Source: Clostridia bacterium
Lineage (GTDB): Bacteria > Bacillota > Clostridia > RGIG6154
Length of the DNA: 64,000 nucleotides
Direction: 5' to 3'
Assembly (NCBI GenBank): GCA_017410375.1
Contig: JAFQQW010000002.1
Coordinates: forward strand, 1-64,000
In this document: positions 16,369-25,400 of the stretch, in pieces
Layout of the letters: each line of letters begins with the position of its first letter
Position numbering within the stretch: position 1 is the stretch's first letter
Notes under the pieces: model-generated
Told to the model about the DNA's origin: nothing
The model's input: only the letters and a program-made list of their open reading frames with translations
The model's database searches: none
Program-made: the position numbers and the translations under genes

Positions 16369-19300
16369 ATGAAAAAACAAATTTCCATTATCCTGGTAAT
16401 CTGTTTGCTCTTGTGTCTGACACCCACATCCGCACTGGCGGAAGATACGAATTCAGGTGAAAGCGTACAGCTTGTTACCTTTCAGCGCATCGGCACAACA
16501 GACAGCGGATTTTCTCAGGCAGGTTCATCCTGGAAGGATGCAACTATGCCGGATTCTACCGGCGACACAACCAGAGGCGTAAGTAAATACAGCGGTTCGG
16601 TCGGTCATTATGTCCAGTACACGCCCACCAACTTACAACCTGGCTGGTATGATGTTTCCTTCTGGAACATTAAATATCAGGATAGCCAGAATCCCATGAA
16701 AATGACCGCGACCATTTTTTCAGACAGTGTAACAACCGAAAACATTACCTTAGGTGTAAACACCACCTCTGAAGACCGTGGCGGTATATGGACCAAAATC
16801 GGCACCTACTATTTTGCAGGCACCAATGACGAATATTTACGTCTTGTTGCTTCAGGCGGTTCTCATGCCAGAATCGCGGACGTGAAATTTGAACTGAATG
16901 AGAGCTACCAACCGCCCAAAGCGACCTTCCAGCGCATCGGCACAACAGACAGCGGATTTTCTCAGGCAGGTTCCTCCTGGAAAAATTCAACCATAGCGGA
17001 TTCTACCGGCGACACAACCAGTGGAGTAAGTAAATACAGCGGTTCGGTCGGGCATTATGTCCAGTATACACCTAACAACTTACAACCGGGGTGGTACGAT
17101 GTTTCCTTCTGGAACATTAAATATCAGGATAGCCAGAATCCTATGAAAATGACTGCAACCATCTTTTCAGGCGGTGACACAACCGAAAACATCACTTTAG
17201 GTGTAAACACCACCTCTGAGGACCGTGGCGGTATATGGACCAAAATCGGCACTTACTATTTTGCAGGTACCGATGACGAATATTTACGTCTTGTTGCTTC
17301 AGGCGGTTCTCATGCCAGAATTGCAGACGCAAAATTTGAACTGAATGAAAACTACCAACCGCCCAAAGTGACCACACAGCGCATCGACACAACAGACAGC
17401 GGATTTTCCACCTATGGCGACAACTGGAAACCGGCCAGCATGCCGGATTCTACCGGCAATACTACAAGAGGTGTAAGCTTGTACACCAATTTGACAGGCT
17501 CTTATGCCCAGTACACACCCAAAAATCTGGAGCCGGGGTGGTATGATATATCTTTTTGGAATATCAAATACAGCACAAACCAAAATCCCATCAAAATGAC
17601 CGGTACCGTTTTTGCCAACGGCAAAACAAAGGAAAATATTAAACTTCCCGTAAATACCGAGACAGAGGACCGTCAAGGTATATGGAGTAAAGTCGGCACC
17701 TATTATTTCAGCGGTACCGACGATGAGTATTTCAGGCTTTTTGTATTTGAAAACGGAGAATATGCACGTGTTGCGGATGTAAAATTTGAAAAAAACGACA
17801 GTTTTGTTCCGCCCCCGAGCTTCGGTGATACCGAAATTTCCTTAAACGGCACCGACCGCTTCCACGCAATATCAAAAGAAGGAAATTATTCGGTATACAT
17901 TAACAAAACAGCTGCAACGGACGGACTTTTAACTTTATACGCAAACGGTGCGGAAATTGCCAAGCATTACACAAATGGCGTCGAAACCGGAAAGATTTAT
18001 CTCGGTACTTTTTCCTTCCCGGACGATGCGGATGTTGAGCTTTGCTATGTCCCTCTCACAGGCTCTGCGCCCTCACCCGTAAGTACAGTATATTTTGTAC
18101 CCGCAAGCGGTTCTTACGCCATATATAAAATGTATAATCTGCAAAAAGATGAAGAAGTGTTCTTCTTCAACGCAGGCATGCATAAAATTACGGCAGACAT
18201 TACCAATAATTCAGGCAGTAGCGGCTATTACAAGCTGATCGGTGCAGTTTACGAAAACGGTATTTTAATAAAAAGCGTATCCAGCGAGCGAATATATCTT
18301 GAAAACGGCGAAACCGAAAAGCTTGAAGTACAGGTACCCATCACCAACTCCAAAAACAATACAGAACTGAAAGCTTTTGTGTGGGATGATTTCTCTAATA
18401 TTCGCCCCAAAGTTGTTGCGAAAGCTTTTCAGGCACAGGATGACCGTATTTTCGGTGCTGTAACCATAACGCCCAATACATTTGACAGTACAGGCAGTTG
18501 GACCATAGCCGGAAATTCTTCGGCTTTCACCGGCACCATTCTGTCAGGGAAAACTTCTTCAAGTGCAGAAACAGAACCTGCAACCGTATCCCTTAAGCTG
18601 CCTGAAAACGACTACAGAATATGGGTTCGTACGATAAACTATACAACCAATCCCGATGCCCGTTATTTCAATGTGCGCGTAAACGGCACCGTTTTGGATA
18701 AAACCTTCGGTCAGATAGGTCAGGACGGTCTGTTCTGGGAGGACGGTGGCGTTGTAGCATTAAACGGCGAGACACTGCTTGAAGTGCTTGACACCTCTAA
18801 ATACTACGCAAAAATTGACAGCATTGTAATTACCGACGATCTGGATTACACCCCTGCCGATTCCTTCGAACAAATAACCGAACACGCACCCATACTGACT
18901 AAAAACCCCTCTTCCATGACAGAATCCGCAATGATGGCAGATTTCACCATGGACAAAAACTATGTTGGCGGAAACTACATCTTACATGAAAAAGGAAATA
19001 ATACGGTTCACATTTCGCCCGACTTAAGCGATACAAGTCTTAGCGATGGTTGGTTCTATTGGAACTTTAAAGCAACAAGCGGCTCTGACAGAACTGTAAC
19101 CTTCAAGATTACGGGATGCACACAGGTTATCGGCGCGAGTGGTGCTGTGTACAGTACCGATGGCGGAAATAACTGGTCTTATATTACCGAAAGTGCAAAA
19201 AAGACACAGTTCAGCTATGATTTCAAGGCAAACGAAACAGTACAGTTTGCGGTAACCATTCCGTACCAGTATAGCAACCTGACATCTTATATAGGCACGC

Positions 19301-20013
19301 TTTCGAGCGACAGAGTGGCAGTTTCCACCCTTTGTAAATCGGAAGAAAACCGAGATGTCCCTCTTGTAACCATTGGTAATCCCGATGCAGAAAAGGCAGT
19401 TATACTGACCTCCAGACATCACTGCTGTGAGACAACAGCCTCTTATCATTTGGAAGGCATCATGGATTATCTGTCCCAGGATGCCCCCGATAGTTTGTTT
19501 GACACCTATTGCTTCTACATTGTGCCTATGATGGATGTGGACGGTGTAGAAAACGGCGACCAGGGCAAGGGTCGTGCTCCGCACGATCACAACCGTGACT
19601 ATCAGAAAGACCTCTACAGCTCTGTCCGTGCACTCAAAGCATTTGTAGCGGATAAGGATGTGGAATTCTTCTTAGACCTGCATTGTCCGATGCTTCAGAC
19701 ATCTAAACCCTACCTGTACTACTCCACCGAGGACAAAGATGCGGTTGCTGACTTTAGTGCAATACTTGCAAATGCCACCGCAAACAGCGAATATTCCAAC
19801 CCTATCATCTTTGACGGAAGCCGTGACTACGACTCGGGTGATCACTATGCTGATTGCTCCAGAGGTTACTTCTTCCTGGAAGTTGGTTCTCCCTTCGCTA
19901 CAACCTTGGAATTCCCCTACTCAGGCGAAGTAGGCGATGAATACACCGTGGAAAGAATTTACAACTTTGGTACAGATCTGGCAAAAGCAATTGAAACCTA
20001 TATTACGAAATAA
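16369..20013 (+). CDS. secreted M14 carboxypeptidase with three golvesin-like repeats
   Basis: 1214 aa. Signal peptide about 1-24 (ending SALA). Three tandem 149-aa golvesin/CBM-like repeats start near residues 38, 187 and 336. Further beta domains occupy about 485-690, and a second CBM-like type about 698-830 is shared with the giant proteins at 22457 and 44554. A beta domain at about 850-985 resembles the N-domain of cytosolic carboxypeptidases (WFYWNFKATSG, PYQYSNLTSYIGTL). The M14 catalytic domain follows: H1018 and E1021 in HCCE, N1075-R1076 in HNRDY, H1105 in DLHCP, and catalytic E1181 in TLEFPY. All key residues are present, so it should be active outside the cell, on a peptide, glycopeptide or modified side chain. 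A GGAG site lies 8 nt before the ATG. Confidence 0.85.
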   Translation: MKKQISIILVICLLLCLTPTSALAEDTNSGESVQLVTFQRIGTTDSGFSQAGSSWKDATMPDSTGDTTRGVSKYSGSVGHYVQYTPTNLQPGWYDVSFWNIKYQDSQNPMKMTATIFSDSVTTENITLGVNTTSEDRGGIWTKIGTYYFAGTNDEYLRLVASGGSHARIADVKFELNESYQPPKATFQRIGTTDSGFSQAGSSWKNSTIADSTGDTTSGVSKYSGSVGHYVQYTPNNLQPGWYDVSFWNIKYQDSQNPMKMTATIFSGGDTTENITLGVNTTSEDRGGIWTKIGTYYFAGTDDEYLRLVASGGSHARIADAKFELNENYQPPKVTTQRIDTTDSGFSTYGDNWKPASMPDSTGNTTRGVSLYTNLTGSYAQYTPKNLEPGWYDISFWNIKYSTNQNPIKMTGTVFANGKTKENIKLPVNTETEDRQGIWSKVGTYYFSGTDDEYFRLFVFENGEYARVADVKFEKNDSFVPPPSFGDTEISLNGTDRFHAISKEGNYSVYINKTAATDGLLTLYANGAEIAKHYTNGVETGKIYLGTFSFPDDADVELCYVPLTGSAPSPVSTVYFVPASGSYAIYKMYNLQKDEEVFFFNAGMHKITADITNNSGSSGYYKLIGAVYENGILIKSVSSERIYLENGETEKLEVQVPITNSKNNTELKAFVWDDFSNIRPKVVAKAFQAQDDRIFGAVTITPNTFDSTGSWTIAGNSSAFTGTILSGKTSSSAETEPATVSLKLPENDYRIWVRTINYTTNPDARYFNVRVNGTVLDKTFGQIGQDGLFWEDGGVVALNGETLLEVLDTSKYYAKIDSIVITDDLDYTPADSFEQITEHAPILTKNPSSMTESAMMADFTMDKNYVGGNYILHEKGNNTVHISPDLSDTSLSDGWFYWNFKATSGSDRTVTFKITGCTQVIGASGAVYSTDGGNNWSYITESAKKTQFSYDFKANETVQFAVTIPYQYSNLTSYIGTLSSDRVAVSTLCKSEENRDVPLVTIGNPDAEKAVILTSRHHCCETTASYHLEGIMDYLSQDAPDSLFDTYCFYIVPMMDVDGVENGDQGKGRAPHDHNRDYQKDLYSSVRALKAFVADKDVEFFLDLHCPMLQTSKPYLYYSTEDKDAVADFSAILANATANSEYSNPIIFDGSRDYDSGDHYADCSRGYFFLEVGSPFATTLEFPYSGEVGDEYTVERIYNFGTDLAKAIETYITK
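16480..17820 (+). repeat. three tandem 447-bp coding repeats
   Basis: Repeats with an exact 149-codon period begin at 16480, 16927 and 17374. The first two are close to identical at DNA level over long stretches, and the third is diverged. This points to a recent duplication of the binding module and possible copy-number variation. Confidence 0.85.
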
Positions 20014-20016
20014 ACC

Positions 20017-20047
20017 AAAGGACTTGGAGTTTAACTCCAAGTCCTTT
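20017..20047. terminator. bidirectional terminator (copy 2 of a repeated hairpin)
   Basis: Stem AAAGGACTTGGAGTT / AACTCCAAGTCCTTT with a tiny loop, T-run following. The stem shares its 13 bases with the terminator at 14859-14889, so the AraC plus M14 unit is bracketed by near-identical hairpins. Confidence 0.85.
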
Positions 20048-20054
20048 TTGTTTC

Positions 20055-21722
20055 TTATCCCATAGAGCGCATTCTGTATAAGCCTTCGCCAATTGAGTCG
20101 ATATACACATAACGCCAATGTGAAGTTGACACTGTCCCCCAGGCGTATCTGTCTACATAGCTATAGAAAACGGCATCCTGTGTTGCTTTATCTGTCTCCC
20201 ATTCTCTGCCAAACACCCAACCATCTTCCAAATCTTCTTTTGTTTCGCGATAGTAGGCGGCGTCCAGCCTTTCTGTCATTTCTGCATACCCCGCCTCGTT
20301 TAAAATGATATCGGTTTCTATATACGGTTTTACAAACCACAGCTGACCATCCTCGTAAATTTCCTCTATCCAATAATTATATGTATATTTTTCGATTCCC
20401 GTTTCGGGCAAAGCCACCAGCATCTCTTGCTGAAAAAGTTCAGCTACGGTAAGCTCTTTATCTGTCGGGAAACGGATACTGCCATCTGCATTGTATGAAA
20501 TTGCAATTTCATTCGTAGCACTTTCTCCGCCTTTTTTGTAAAACCTTAATTCAGGAATGGTGTTTTCCGGCATCCACATTGTCGTTTCAAGGCCGTCATC
20601 GGTATAATATCTGACAATATGAATACCTGACCCTATTGAAATCCCGTCACCTATAAAATAACGCACGAAATTCCAATCCATACCGCGACGGATGCCTGCA
20701 AAATCTTCAAGTGTCAATTTTTCACCGCAAGGCTCTAATTTTTGAGTGTCCCACCAAAGGGATATGCGATTAAAACAAGTAATAACCTCTTCTTTTGTGG
20801 TATAATCCTTCGGAACAAATTCCATAGCGCCTTTTCCCTGCAAAATTCCGCGTTCACGCAAGGTATAAACATCTTCTTTTGCCCAATCCGAAATTTGTTC
20901 TTCATCTTTAAACTCTTTTAATTCGCTTAAATAGGGATTTAACTGCGAAGGTGCATATTTCTCCTGCTCCAACGAAACAATCTTTCCTAAAACCTTGGCA
21001 AGCTCTTCACGGGTAATCAAATCAAATGGTGCAAATTCTGTTTCGGTTTTGCCGTTGATAACACCCAGATGATACAGCTTTGCTACTGCCAAATCATTTG
21101 TATCGTCAAAGGGAGCAGAAATTTGCACATTTGTTTCTATTCCGCGGGCATTTAAGAAGCTTTCTGCTATCTGGCAAACCTCAAGACGGTTTATGGGCAA
21201 GGTGTAATTTGCCTCATTCCAGGGTAAGGTGAATTTTAATGTGTGTGCAGTTTCAATATCCTCTTTTGCCCATTCCGAACACTCCGCACTCAAAATAGTA
21301 TTGGTTGTTTCTCCGCTTTTCATCCTTGTAATAAGGGTACGAAAACGCTCAAATTCACCGGGGTTAAACCGATGTGCGTCTCCCGGATACATCGGATTCT
21401 TCCCGATTTGAATGTAAAACCAGTTTTCGTCCAAACGAAAAGCATCACGCGTGCCATCCTGCTTATGCACCGAAATATACCAGTCCTTTTGCTCATCCAA
21501 AATTATAAAATTTTCTCTTACCGGATTTTCGGGTGTTTTCCACAACGCATCAAGATAAAACACGATATCTGCCATTTTCTGCTTGTCCTCAGTCATATAA
21601 ATATCGGCATAATCAAAATTTGTCCCGATTGTAACCTTTATCGGCTCGCTTTCAGCACGTGCCGATAAGTCGCAAAATCCGAGGCATAACAAGAGTCCAA
21701 CAACCAAACACAGCTTCTTCAT
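20055..21722 (-). CDS. exported protein with internal S-layer homology domains
   Basis: 555 aa from the ATG of MKKLCLVVG. Signal peptide about 1-22 (ending ARAE). SLH-like repeats lie in the middle (about 175-335), with LPINRLEVCQIAESFL, AKLYHLGVINGKTETEFAPFDLITREELAKVL-like and ERGILQGKGAMEFVPKDYTTKEEVI-like units, so it is probably held on the cell wall. The C-terminal 220 residues, rich in W, Y and acidic residues, match no family I know. The upstream in-frame ATG touches the AAAGGA motif and is less likely. Single-gene unit with a strong promoter. Confidence 0.75.
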   Translation of the reverse strand: MKKLCLVVGLLLCLGFCDLSARAESEPIKVTIGTNFDYADIYMTEDKQKMADIVFYLDALWKTPENPVRENFIILDEQKDWYISVHKQDGTRDAFRLDENWFYIQIGKNPMYPGDAHRFNPGEFERFRTLITRMKSGETTNTILSAECSEWAKEDIETAHTLKFTLPWNEANYTLPINRLEVCQIAESFLNARGIETNVQISAPFDDTNDLAVAKLYHLGVINGKTETEFAPFDLITREELAKVLGKIVSLEQEKYAPSQLNPYLSELKEFKDEEQISDWAKEDVYTLRERGILQGKGAMEFVPKDYTTKEEVITCFNRISLWWDTQKLEPCGEKLTLEDFAGIRRGMDWNFVRYFIGDGISIGSGIHIVRYYTDDGLETTMWMPENTIPELRFYKKGGESATNEIAISYNADGSIRFPTDKELTVAELFQQEMLVALPETGIEKYTYNYWIEEIYEDGQLWFVKPYIETDIILNEAGYAEMTERLDAAYYRETKEDLEDGWVFGREWETDKATQDAVFYSYVDRYAWGTVSTSHWRYVYIDSIGEGLYRMRSMG

Positions 21723-21747
21723 ACGATTCACCATCCTTTATGTTTTC

Positions 21748-21776
21748 AGTATAACTCTATCCCTCTTCCTTGTCAA
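21748..21776 (-). promoter_or_regulatory. promoter of the SLH-domain gene
   Basis: Minus strand TTGACA, a 17-nt spacer and TATACT. Confidence 0.75.
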
Positions 21777-21800
21777 GCACCGTGGCGCAAGCGTTGCGTT

Positions 21801-21923
21801 TTACGGCACAAGCGTTGATTTTTTATACTGCCCGGGTGTCATTCCCGTCTGCTCTTTAAATTTTCGGATAAAATAGTATTCATTTTCATAGCCGATTTGT
21901 CCGGCAATTTCTTTGACCGGAAG
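21801..21923 (-). pseudogene. remnant of an AraC regulator (C-terminal end only)
   Basis: About 40 codons encode the last part of an AraC helix-turn-helix (VKEIAGQIGYENEYYF then QTGMTPGQYKK), differing from the intact regulator at 14872 mainly at the very end. The rest of the gene is missing; upstream the sequence runs into the barstar promoter. It is a scar of duplication or deletion, not a functional gene. Confidence 0.8.
21819..21923. repeat. 105-bp direct repeat, right copy
   Basis: Partner of 14887-14991 with about five mismatches. The start-to-start distance is 6,932 bp, and the two copies enclose the AraC-golvesin, M14 and SLH genes. Confidence 0.85.
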
Positions 21924-21975
21924 TTTAAATTTGACCCTGAAATCATTAGAGCCATCAGCAGCTGTGTAAATTTTC

Positions 21976-22004
21976 TTGACAAAACACAATTTTTATGGTA
22001 TAAT
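21976..22004 (+). promoter_or_regulatory. consensus promoter of the barstar-like gene
   Basis: TTGACA, a 17-nt spacer and TATAAT, a perfect vegetative promoter 84 bp before the ATG. Confidence 0.85.
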
Positions 22005-22087
22005 TGTTGCGTAGTGCAACATGATGGTGTGAAGCAGTTCCTTCTACCCGGGTTAAAGAAACCGAAACACAAACAAGGAGAAAAATT

Positions 22088-22363
22088 ATGAAAATATATA
22101 ATATTTACTTTTCGGGTGTACAAACCAAGGATGCATTTTACGAAGCCATTATCAGGGCAATGAATTTCCCGGATTGGTGCGGTAAAAATGCCGATGCCAT
22201 TTGGGACATGATGTATATGGATGTAGAATACCCTGCTCATGTTTTTTTACATGACACCGAAACGCTCACCGACTATTTAGAACACGATTTTTCGCTTTTG
22301 CTGGAAACATTTGAAGACGCACGCGAAAAATACAAGGTAGATATAAATGTAACTTGCCTGTAA
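22088..22363 (+). CDS. barstar family protein
   Basis: 91 aa, the size of barstar, the intracellular inhibitor of barnase-type ribonucleases. The family core is visible in FYEAIIRAMNFPDWCGKNADAIWD, followed by the hydrophobic strand HVFLHDTETL and a final helix with FEDAREKY. AAGGAG lies 8 nt before the ATG. No barnase-like RNase gene is in the window, so it is an orphan immunity-type gene beside the AraC remnant. It could protect against an RNase toxin from a neighbour cell or encoded elsewhere. Confidence 0.8.
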   Translation: MKIYNIYFSGVQTKDAFYEAIIRAMNFPDWCGKNADAIWDMMYMDVEYPAHVFLHDTETLTDYLEHDFSLLLETFEDAREKYKVDINVTCL

Positions 22364-22412
22364 CCATCATTTCACATGATACAGATTCATTCGGTAAGAT
22401 CTAACATACCTA

Positions 22413-22450
22413 AAAAAAGAACTCTGTTCAGTAGAACAGAGTTCTTTTTT
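22413..22450. terminator. bidirectional terminator
   Basis: A 17-bp stem including AGAACTCTGTTC and its complement, a 4-nt loop and flanking A/T runs, between the barstar gene and the convergent 1809-aa gene. Confidence 0.9.
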
Positions 22451-22456
22451 ATCATT

Positions 22457-25400
22457 TTAGTTTAAAGGTTTAACGGTACCGCCCTTAACAGTTCTTACAG
22501 AACCGTCTGTTGCGGTAAGCTTTAATTCGTAGCTGAACGGTGCGTTCACATCGTCAGCCTTTACGATAAATTCGTAAGGATAGCTTTCGGTAGAAACCGT
22601 TTTCTTTTCACCGCCTGCGGTATAGGTCATTTCAACCTTTGTTACAGCCGACGGTTTGTCGGTTGCATAAACGTATACATAGTAATCGTTTTCGTTCATC
22701 TGCAGAACGATTGCTTTACCGTTGCCATGGTCATGGTAGGTAGAGCCAATTTCTACGTCTGTGCCCTCTAAGGTGTAGTCAAAGCCTGCAAATGCCGGAG
22801 CCTTAACTTCGGGTGCATCAATTGCTACCGTAATCATGCCCTTAGCAGGAACGGTTACGGTCACCTGACCGTTTTCAACCGTTGCTTCAGACTTGTTGCC
22901 TGCCGCATCATAAATGGTTGCAACGCCCGAAACTGCACCAACCTTTTCACCAAAGGTCAAAGGCGTTGTTACATCGGATGCAGACTGATTCATGAGCATA
23001 AATGCGGCTTTGCCGTCTTTTCTTGCACCAACCCAGTCAATCTGCAGATTGCCGGAATCTAACACCCCTTCGTCAATCCACAGCCACATATCATTCATGT
23101 CATACACATTGCCCGGTGCAAAGCCGTAGTGGTTTGCATAGAAGAATGCATAACCGCTCTGACGAACATAGGGGAATTCAACTTTCTGACCCGAACGGTA
23201 GAATGCCTGGTTGATTAAGAAGTCTTCCAGCATTGCCATAAACGGCGGTAAGTGGTGGTAGTAAACACCCGATACGTCAGGTCCTTTATAAGGATAGTTT
23301 TCCTGATTCTGGATGTTGGTTGCACCGTATCTGCCGTAGTAGTAGCCGGAGTAGTTTGCAAATCTGCCCACCATTGCATTTTCTGCAACGGTTGCTAAGT
23401 ATTCATCACCGGTGTATGCCGCAATTTTCAGCACATCACCAACCCACATGCTCATGATGATGTTACCGGAGTAACCGCCCATTAAGAAGGTGGACGCCTG
23501 CTCTAAGCCTAAGCCGGAGCGTGCCGCTGTCCATGCGTCAACGGTTTCGGAGTAGTCGGTCTGGTCGTTAGGACCTAAAGGCTTCTGCTCGTCACCAACC
23601 CAGCAATGATAGCCGTTAAAGGTGTTTTTGGTGTTGTAGTTTACAAGAAGCTGTTCTGTTCTCTGGTCACCGGTTACGCCGGGCACCCAAAGGGTGGTTA
23701 CCAGATACTGTGCGGTATAGTATGCCGCATCTAAATAACGCTGTTCGCCCGACAATTCATACATATCCACAAGTGCCGGTAGGTTTGCGTAGTAGGTGGT
23801 GTAAATAAAGTCACCGAAAGGCTTTTGCTGTGTCTGATCACCATAAACGGTGCTCTCTAAATATTCGTCAGCCTTCTTCATAGCGCTTTCCAAATACTTC
23901 TTATCACCGGTGTACTGATACAGATACATGTCATCCGAGAAGGGAGTCATGGAGTTGTAGCCGTTGATATTCTTACCTGCCAGGGTGTTCTGAATACCGG
24001 TTTCCAAAAGATACGGAACACGGCCACGGGTCAGTTCGTACAAACCGCCACGTACGTTCATGTTGTAAATATTGATGAAACTACCGATGGGATACGGAAT
24101 CTTTTCGATAGAAACGTAACCGTTGGATGCCGCCAAACCACCTTTGGAGTTGAACTGCAGATTACCGCGGGTCATGAAGTTTGCAATGGTCGGCAAGGTT
24201 CTTTCCACCAGGTAATTTTCATCTTCTGTTAAGAGATAAGTCTGCAGAGCCTGCATCGGGTCTGCAACTGCTGTGGTATTCTTACTTTCAATGTTCCAGT
24301 AAGACTTATCCAGCGGATCCCAACCGGAAAATTCGGGGTCTAAGGAGAGCTTTCTGGTGTTGAAGATTGCTTCGTTCAAGGACGCATAAGTATGCTGTCT
24401 GTAGCTGTCCACACCATAGATATCCTGTGCAATGAATTTATAGCTGTCAAACCAGTCTGCTACACGGGAAATAACTCTGTAGCTGAACGAAGTGGTCTGA
24501 CCGGGAGTGAGGTAGGAATCAGGCGCACCTAAAATCGGTGCAAATGCGATACCCTGATAACCGCCGTCTGTACCCTTCATACCGATACCGTATTCTGCAT
24601 CGGTACGTTTTACTACATCCACACGGGTCATGGACGGGTCGATTACAACACCCTTGGTAACCTTTGCGGTGGTGTATTTGTTGTTTTCAGGCATGGTATA
24701 GGTGCCCATGGGGGTAAACAGATACTGTTCGGAATAAATACCGCCATCTTCGTCTACACGTTTAGACTGTACACGGAAAGGTGCTAAAGCAAAATAGTAC
24801 TGTTCAAAGGTCATCTCATCGCCTTCTGCCGCACCGATGGTGTAGTAGCCATCCATCGTAAAGGACGCATCTACCGAAACTTTAGGAGAATCGGTTTCAT
24901 CCACGATTTCCCAAACTGCATTTATCGTACCAACGTCTGTAGACGCGGTGATTTTTACAGCTTTATCGGATATAGCTTCTATACTTGTGGGCACAAACCA
25001 TTTCAAAACGCCTGCCTTGAATACATCTACACCCATATAAGAGGAAGCCGGCTTATCCGCAGCAGTTAAATACTGGGACTGGAATACATATCTGTCCTGG
25101 GGCGCAATACCCAAAGAAACGGCATTGGCACGGATAACCATATAACCTAACTGTTCGTTTCTGTTGTTGGTCTTAACCCAGGTGCCGTTTACATTGTTAT
25201 AAATTTCGTTCTGGATTACAACACCGTTAGAGGTCTGAACCTGATAGAACTTAACCTGTACTTTATCGTTTCCGATTACGTTTTCAGAAAGAATTGTACC
25301 CTCTTCTCTTGCGTATGCAGGATAGAGCGGAACTTCCACATCAAACGCACGAACAGGTGCTGCCTGCGCAATCAGTTCGCTGTATGCGGTAGAGGGCTGA

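Noticed and set aside
19024-19590. 188-aa open frame on the minus strand
   Set aside because: It is antisense to the M14 region of the 1214-aa protein, where catalytic motifs prove the plus strand is coding.
21784-21817. Two 13-bp GGC(G/A)CAAGCGTTG repeats with a 21-bp offset
   Set aside because: They sit at the end of the AraC remnant and read as a duplicated few codons; too short to support a function or an attachment site.
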